64,000 bases of DNA from Glandiceps talaboti (Eukaryota; Hemichordata; Enteropneusta; Spengelidae), in assembly GCF_964340395.1 (NCBI RefSeq), contig NC_135569.1, positions 14,821,519 to 14,885,518 on the forward strand, given 5' to 3'. This document shows positions 24,801-32,900 of the stretch, piece after piece (the stretch's first letter is position 1; the number at the start of each line of letters is the position of its first letter). The notes under the pieces were generated by a model. That model saw only the letters and a program-made list of their open reading frames with translations, was not told the origin of the DNA and did no database searches. Both the position numbers and the translations under genes were made by a program.

Positions 24801-27800
24801 ACGTATATGAACACTCCAGTAGTCTTAATGGAGCAACTACAGTCAGTATTAGCCAAGGTGGATGAACTGATCTTACCCACAGACACCCAAAATACAATCT
24901 TAGACAAACGTCCTCAGCTGAAGGCATTCATAGAACACTGCTGTGTTCGTCGTACATACTTCTTTATGATCAAGAAGTGTGGTGAATCAGAATGTAATAT
25001 CTGTAGACCAGTCAGAATGACAGGTGATTTCAAGACTGTCTATGCAATCCCAGGTTAGTAAAACATACATGTACATATATACAATTTTTTTGCATGTCAG
25101 TGAATAAATGTTGTGTGTGTGTGACCAAACTGTTGCCCAGTACATAAACTACAAGTTGCCATAGCCAATTTGTTACATTCCATAATTAGTGACTTCAAAC
25201 TCAATTGCTGAAGTAAATTTTATTTGAGTAGAATTATAAACTCTGGATTTTTTTCTATCATTTAGTAGCATAGAAGCTGGGCACTTTTATATTAAAATAT
25301 CTGCAGTGCTGGCCTGAGTAATTACAGTCTGTGTGGTAGTACATGTAAAGGTCATTTACATCTCCATTTATACTTTTTTCTTTGCTATAGACCCTGTACC
25401 AGATGAAAGTGGGGACCACTTTGAAAAGTTTACAGAAGTCTATGGGAAACCAACCAGTGAAATTCATTGCCCCAACAGAAAGGGACGGGTAATTGATGCA
25501 GCAAACATCAACTTCAGACTGAGTGGTGAAACAGTTAGAGCTGTGGTGTCCTGCATAAAGCAAAAAGCCCAGGTAAGGCATAGTACATTTGATATTATCC
25601 ACTGTACATTAGATATCACTTTTCCCATTTGTAGTCTCCTCCAAACTATACAATGTAGTAAATACTGTGCAGTGTGAATGAAGGGAAGAGAAATGACAGA
25701 ACCCAGTACACTGGGGACATTTACAGTCTTGTTATGTGTATTTTCTATGTATATGTAGTATAAATGTTATACCAGTATATGTCAAAAATAATACAAATAT
25801 GAATTTCTGTGTTTTCTATTTCTCTTTGATAGGTGTATTTATTCTGCAAAGAGGCTTGATTCACAGCAAAAACAACAACTTCAGGCTCTCCTAGATGTTT
25901 GTCTCTATACCTGTGGTGGGGTACTAGTACAATCAGGTCATCCTCTCTATGGAACATGTGTAGTGAGCCAGAATCAGAGTTGTTGCAGTGAAATCTCAAC
26001 ACATTACTACTCATCCAAACTCAGCCTACCAGATGTCTGTTACAGCTGTGGTGATGAAGATGTTTTCCCTGTGACTGAGGAAATGAAAGCTACATACCAG
26101 ACAGTCCATCCAGTGTGTGTCACTTCTAAGGCCAACTCTGTGAAAGAGCGTGTACGAAATAAAGGCAAAAACAGAAAGTTTGCTCAGTTCTGGCTGTTTG
26201 TGGTTGTCACACCCATTCTCCTTTCATATGTGTGATACACGGAGTTCACGAACTTGATCATTTTGCAAGAAAACTTGTTTTGACTATGGCATTTGAAGTA
26301 CCTTGCATGTTGTGCAGTATACATATGCACATTAAACCAGTATTGTTCGTTGTTAGTTTGTTCCAACTGTTAAATTTTTTTGCCAGGAAATTTTGACTGT
26401 TGTCATGACACTGTACCATGCATGTTGTGCAGTACAGATGGACTTCATCAAAATGACATTTTGACTTTCAAGGTGTTTGACAGAAGGCCAGTATATTTTA
26501 TTGTAAGTTTGTCCAAACTGGTCCAATAAAATGTTGTTCAACCTATATGTTTGAGTATATTATTTCAATGAAATTGTCTGTTGTACACACAACCTTTGTA
26601 CGTACATGACACTGTAAACATCTGATGTATGAAATCTGCTTAAAGGCGAAAGATAAGGGCTTTCTATTATGGATATTTGCTTTCAATTTTCTTATATTAT
26701 CTTACTTGCATATTTTGGAATATATAATTAATTTGTTTTGTAAACCGCCCCCCCCCCCCCTAGGTTTTAGGGTTTTGGGGTGACGACAAACATAATTTTG
26801 AATTTGCGCAACCATATTTCCTTGTAGATTTTCTTCCCAAAGTATCTCTTTGGTTGCCTTTTTTAAAAATCACATTCCAGAGAGAAACAATGTCTTTTCA
26901 ACCCACAGTACAGTCTGCATATTGCTTCTACTTCTGAATCACATAATTGTCTTCATTTACTTCTTTTACACCCCATCAACTGTTACAGAAGTATTGCTAC
27001 CAATGAGTATGTTGTTTCTGGGTCAAAATAATTAAAAAATAAAATGCGGTAAAAATAAAATAAGATACCTACCCTATTTTGTGAAGTCAGGTTGTCAGAA
27101 ACAAATCTTTTTTTTCCCTCAACATAATTCACCTGTTACATGTGATAAATTGAACTGCAACTTTGATTTCATAGTTTAAACAGTCATGTGGAGAATCTCT
27201 GATGCAAAATAATAATTAAAGCATTCTTACTTTAAATTAACTTATATTTTGTCTTATATTCTAGATTTTTTATGCTCGTGTGTAATTTTATATCATGATG
27301 GTGTCAGTGCTTTTCTGCTTTTTTATCTAAAAATCGAATTTATTTATATAATGTATGAGAAAGATGTCATTTTCAAAGAGGATAGTAATAAATGAAGTCA
27401 TGAACCATCTGCTAAAACAGAATAAATTGTCATCGGTTTTTCTGGACAAACCTTTTGGAATTTTCAGTTTACTTTTTAATCATTTTTGAAACATTTCCCC
27501 AGCAGAAGCTGTCCACTGGTTCAGTGAGAACTTTCATTATGTCAGTGCCCAAGTGTCTTGGTCCATTGCTGTACATTCACATCTGGTTGAATATAACCAA
27601 GGGCAAGCTGGTTGATGGTTGGTTCTTGGAGAGAATTGAAGTCCTTGATCTTCAGAAGAAACACAAGTATGTGTCACATTTCAGTATATTTCAAGTGAAT
27701 TATCCATTCTAAGAGTCCATGCTTGAATAATGTCATCACAATAGAGATAGTCACTTTCAAACTTGTTTTTGTTATTTCTATTTATAATGCATATTTATTT

Positions 27801-29804
27801 GTTCACCATGCATGTCTCAAATCAGGGTCATTATGAGTTTTGTGCTTCCGTGAGTTATCATATGTATCTATAATAATGTCCTGTGTATTACAATGAAACG
27901 ATCAAGACGTCGTGCACTAACTATTTGTAGCGTCCCAGTACATTGCCCGTTAAACTCATTTTGCGATAATGCCTTCAACTTATCTTTTCATCTCAAATGT
28001 TTGAAAGACTGACAGAGTTTTCAATACCTTTGCCAATTAGCCCAACATTGTTAGAAAGCATTGTCAGTGACAAACACTTGTGCATAAATTGGCATGTTAA
28101 TATTGCGTATACATTTTTGGCCAGGATATGGGTTTTCATACCTTATTAGTATTCCTTTTCAGCCCTTCTTAAGGTTTTGCCCTTCCGTACAATCACTTCT
28201 TCAAGTCATGAAGACTAAATGTGCACAATATGTACAAGCCACATTTATGATATACATAAACATTATAAACGGAAACATATAGGCTCCTCCAAGATTTGTC
28301 CTTGAAACTAAAGCAATTAGCAGTCGAAGGTATGATGAATTTTAAACAGATTCGCTCTTCGTTCAGATACGTTTAAAGAGGTACACTAAACTGAGTATTC
28401 TCTTTAAGAATTGATTTTACATATTGAAATCATAATGAACGTATCTTGATTTGTACATATAGATTCCATTTCACCTGTTACAAATGGTTTGCTATTGATA
28501 AATCTAGCAGCACTTTACGACAAGTACTACCTGTTTGCAGCAAACCTCAATTGACGAAATTTGTGCATTTGATGTCAAGCCATGGTCGAGATAAAATGAC
28601 TGATGACTACCTATGGGGTTCCGTCGTAAATAGGCAAATACCAAGTTCCTTTACACGAGTCGAACGCCTATCCTGTTGTCTGACTGCCATGTTTTTGACA
28701 ATGTTGGCAAACGCTATGTTTTACAACAGTGATGATAGAGTTCAGTCAACAAAGATAATAAAGTTGGGACCGATGGAGCTTCCTCTTGGCATGATCTATA
28801 CAGGATTGATCAGTTGCCTGGTAACCATACCAGTGTCCATCATCATAGTGTATCTATTCAGCAAATCAAAGCCACATCGCCGTGTAAAGAGAAGACATGG
28901 TTCAGCAACTATTGTGAGCACCGCAGACAATTTCTCGGACATCGATGACAAAAACGTCCCGTTACCTTGGTGGTGTAAATGGATTGCTTGGTTCTTAGTT
29001 GCTATTTGCGTACTTCTGTCAGCATTCTTTGTTGTACTGTATAGCCTACAATGGGGTCCAGATGTTTCGAAGGAATGGTTAACATCTCAACTTTCATCTT
29101 TGTTTCTGTCGTCATTGATAATTGATCCTTTAAAGGTAAGCAAGCTAAACATTTTATGTTTGTATCATTATTAGTGAAAGTAAATCTGCTATACCCTAAT
29201 TACTGTATACCTACTAGTGTATTATATACAATGAACATGACACAGCATACTAATAATACAAAACGTAATATTGTGAGTAGTTATGGTGTATGATACACAT
29301 GAATATACGATATTTTGTTTAATCCTTTTTTGCATACATTTTAATAGGAGTGTCTGTGGACATAAAAAAAATACATGTTTGTTCTAACATTCAACGTATT
29401 GGCTTATGCGACGTATTGTAATAAGTAACTTTATAGCTACAATTTAATGACGTGATCTTTTTTTAGAGTAGCATTAGTTACATCTAAAAAAGTATCGATA
29501 TAAACAAAAGGAAGTGTCACTAATTACGAATTCATTCTTCATGTTCCATTTATACAGGCAATCCTAATAGCCTTTGTGCTTACGCTGAAGTTCAAGTGGC
29601 TCAAAGAACCAACCAAAGTGGAACTAGACAACAGTGATGAACGTGGTGTTAAACAGTTTGATTCCAGTAAAGTGGAAGAGACTTGCAAACTAAAAGGTGA
29701 GTATTCTATGTGTAGTATCATACCGAGCACTGTAAGTAGAGACCATATTTCTGGTTATATTGGAAGTGATAAGAAAGCCAATCGATCGATCGATCGATCA
29801 ATCG

Positions 29805-29852
<48 letters not shown>

Positions 29853-29925
29853 ATCAATCAATCAATAAAGCAATAAATCAATCAATCAATCAGTCAGTCA
29901 GTCAGTCAGTCAGTCAGTCAGTCAG

Positions 29926-29968
<43 letters not shown>

Positions 29969-32900
29969 ACCAACCAACCAACCAACCAACCAACCAACCA
30001 AATAATTTGTATTTATATCACCAAAATTCAATGGGATGTAATGTTCTATGCCACTAAACAGGGACAATAGTACTAGTAAATCGATGTCATTTTAAAACAT
30101 ATTAAATGTCTCTGAACAAAATATTTGAAACAAATGTTTTCTAACAAGTAAGCAAGATCGAGCGGCTCAATGTCAATGGTATGTAGCTGGCATGTGTGAG
30201 CATTTGAAATTGTAGAACCAAACCTAGAACCATTGCAAGCAATTAATGCACTGACTAGATCAAACATACTATGCACATCAACCAAGGACATACCTGTAAG
30301 TCTGTAAGTTATATGAGATGAGAATCATGTACACTGCTTTAATTGCTGAACTACATGGTTCTAATGTCAAGGTAAAAAATGACTTCCTTTTCTTTAAACC
30401 TAAGACACCATCTTCCTTACTTATTTTACAAGACTACTGACATTTCAGAGATATAGTGGTATTTTATTTCTTTTGGAATTTATAGATATTTGCCAAGATT
30501 ATACTGAAACTTTCAAGATTCTCATTATTGATATAATTTTGTGATGTTTTTCTATTTTCCAAACCTTCACAAATCAGACACATGTGACTCTGCCTCTCCC
30601 CCAACACCAAACGAAATAAAGAGTGCAAGACAACTTTACATCAAACATATGAATCTGATGAAAACTATCAAAGACATGATATTTTGGACACTGTTTCTTG
30701 TGGTGACAGTACTGATTACTCAAGTGTACAGATCTCCATCCCATTACTATAGTAACAAAGCCATGTATCAGACTATTGGACGCAGAGAAGCACTCCAGGT
30801 ATTTTAATACAGTTGTGTCAGGATGTGTCTTAAAGTGGCCATATACATGAGAAATTGGCAATCAGTTGGGAAAATGTTTAAAAGATGAAAATAATTACTG
30901 TCCTGTTTCTATACTGTTAAAACTATTATTAAGATAACAATTATACCAAGTCTGGGTTTGTAACTTGATAATTGCAAAAAACTCAAATAATGTGTGAAAC
31001 ATTTCTTTAAGAATCACTGCCTATGACTTTGGAGAGCTCTCCAATGCATATGCCTATATATATACATATACAACAACAAGCCTTTTACAATAAATATAAG
31101 TTACAATGGACTGGATCTATGTTGTTCCTCATTAGGTATTTTTCGAGCGCAATAAAACAGAAAAGTTGTTTTCTTCATCACAAATCCAAACTAAATACAT
31201 ATTTCTCATCCATATGGCTACTGTAATCGGTCGTGTTCTGTTTGTGTGTTCATCTAATGTGTTTGTTAATTTGCATTAGCAATGCATGTAGTGTTTTTTT
31301 CAGTTGTTATTTTTGTTTCTTAGCTTGTTATTGTCCTGGGGTTAGCCTGTGTAAATCACGGTACAGTTTCACTTTCAGCAAGACTATCAGATCATCCAGA
31401 ATAATTAATTGATGGTCAACTGTTGGTCCACAACTCTGACCGTCAGATGTTATATCCACCAAATGCCATGTTTGTGTATTACACTTGTGAAACTACAATG
31501 TGATATTATGACATGCCATTATTTTGGATATGTACCTTTTTTGTGGTCTTCTGTGTTTTTAGTGCAGGGATGTTAGCTGTATTCTAGAATGGATCAACAA
31601 ACGGGCACTATATTTTGACAAAGAAATCATGGCTACAGACATGTCCTATGTTGTCAGCAACATCACCTTGCGTCAGCAACGTATCGCAACAGGTAGGAAT
31701 GAAAAACGATAACAAGTTTGATTCGGACATGAAAATAATCATTTTCAAATGTTGTTTCCCTTCTGGCTTCCTTAGCTAACCTGCACACATTACCAAGATA
31801 TTTATTCATGTTCAGGGCTGTTGAATACCGTTTTACTATACATGATCTGCAATGATCTTGTTAGGGTAAGTTTGCTTGGTTCCTACAAATGTGAAGTATT
31901 TAGAATATAAACTCGTTGAGACTTAATATAGTCATTGTTTAAACCAAATATAGCTTTAAAACAAAGAGAAGGTTCTAGTCCTCACAGGCAGCCAATAAGT
32001 GTGTACTATGTAATCTTAATGAGTAAAAGTTATAGTCATTTCAACTTTCCAATACTAGAGGTGTGCTCCTTTCATATGTCATTGTCTCAGTTTTGGTCCT
32101 ATCATTTCATACTTTTCCAGACCTCTGTTCAGATAAACCAGTACTGAAAGCAATTCATGAGAAGTGCATTTATCATGAAGAGATGGATAAAGGGGCATAC
32201 GGAACGGGATGGACGACATCGCAAGCGGATAGTGTGACCAACTTTACATACTCGCCATGGGTGCATAGTAGTCATCGCCACAACCATCTAAAGTACACAC
32301 TCCCTGTCTGGGCACCAAGTGGCAAGCGATACAACGCAGATGGTTTCATTGCACCTCTTGGTAAAGATGGGCGTACAGCGACAGATATCCTAGACAATCT
32401 AATTTATAACGGATGGGTCGATAGGTACACACGGGTCCTTATCTTAGAGTTCACCACATACAACCCAAATGCAAATCTCCTCAGTGCGGTAACATTCCTA
32501 GCTGAATGTCATAGTACAAGTATCATCTCTACCATAATTGAAGTTTCTACTGTGGTCTTAATGGATCCATTCCAAGCCAAGAATGATGCAGTCTTTCCGG
32601 TAATATGTCATGCACTGTTCAGCATTCTCACACTATACTTGTTGTTCAGATATATGTCTGATGCAGGTGTGTGTGGTTGTAAAGTTGCATGGAATTTCTG
32701 GAACGCATGGTACTTGACAGGTTCAGCTTTAGGGATGATTTCCACCGCCATGATGATTCTACGATTGGTCTTGATGAAATGGGTACTTCAAGAACTCAGC
32801 CACTGTGAAGGTAATTCACATGTCAAGTTGAATTTACTAGAATGTCGGCTTTAGGGTTCTTATTAATCTGATTATCCTCTCTCTCTATCTATAAGAGGGT

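Noticed and set aside
22345-26235. Active cellular gene nested in the PLAT intron
   Set aside because: Early stop, several frame changes and a C-run frameshift, plus flanking inverted repeats, fit a decayed transposon better.
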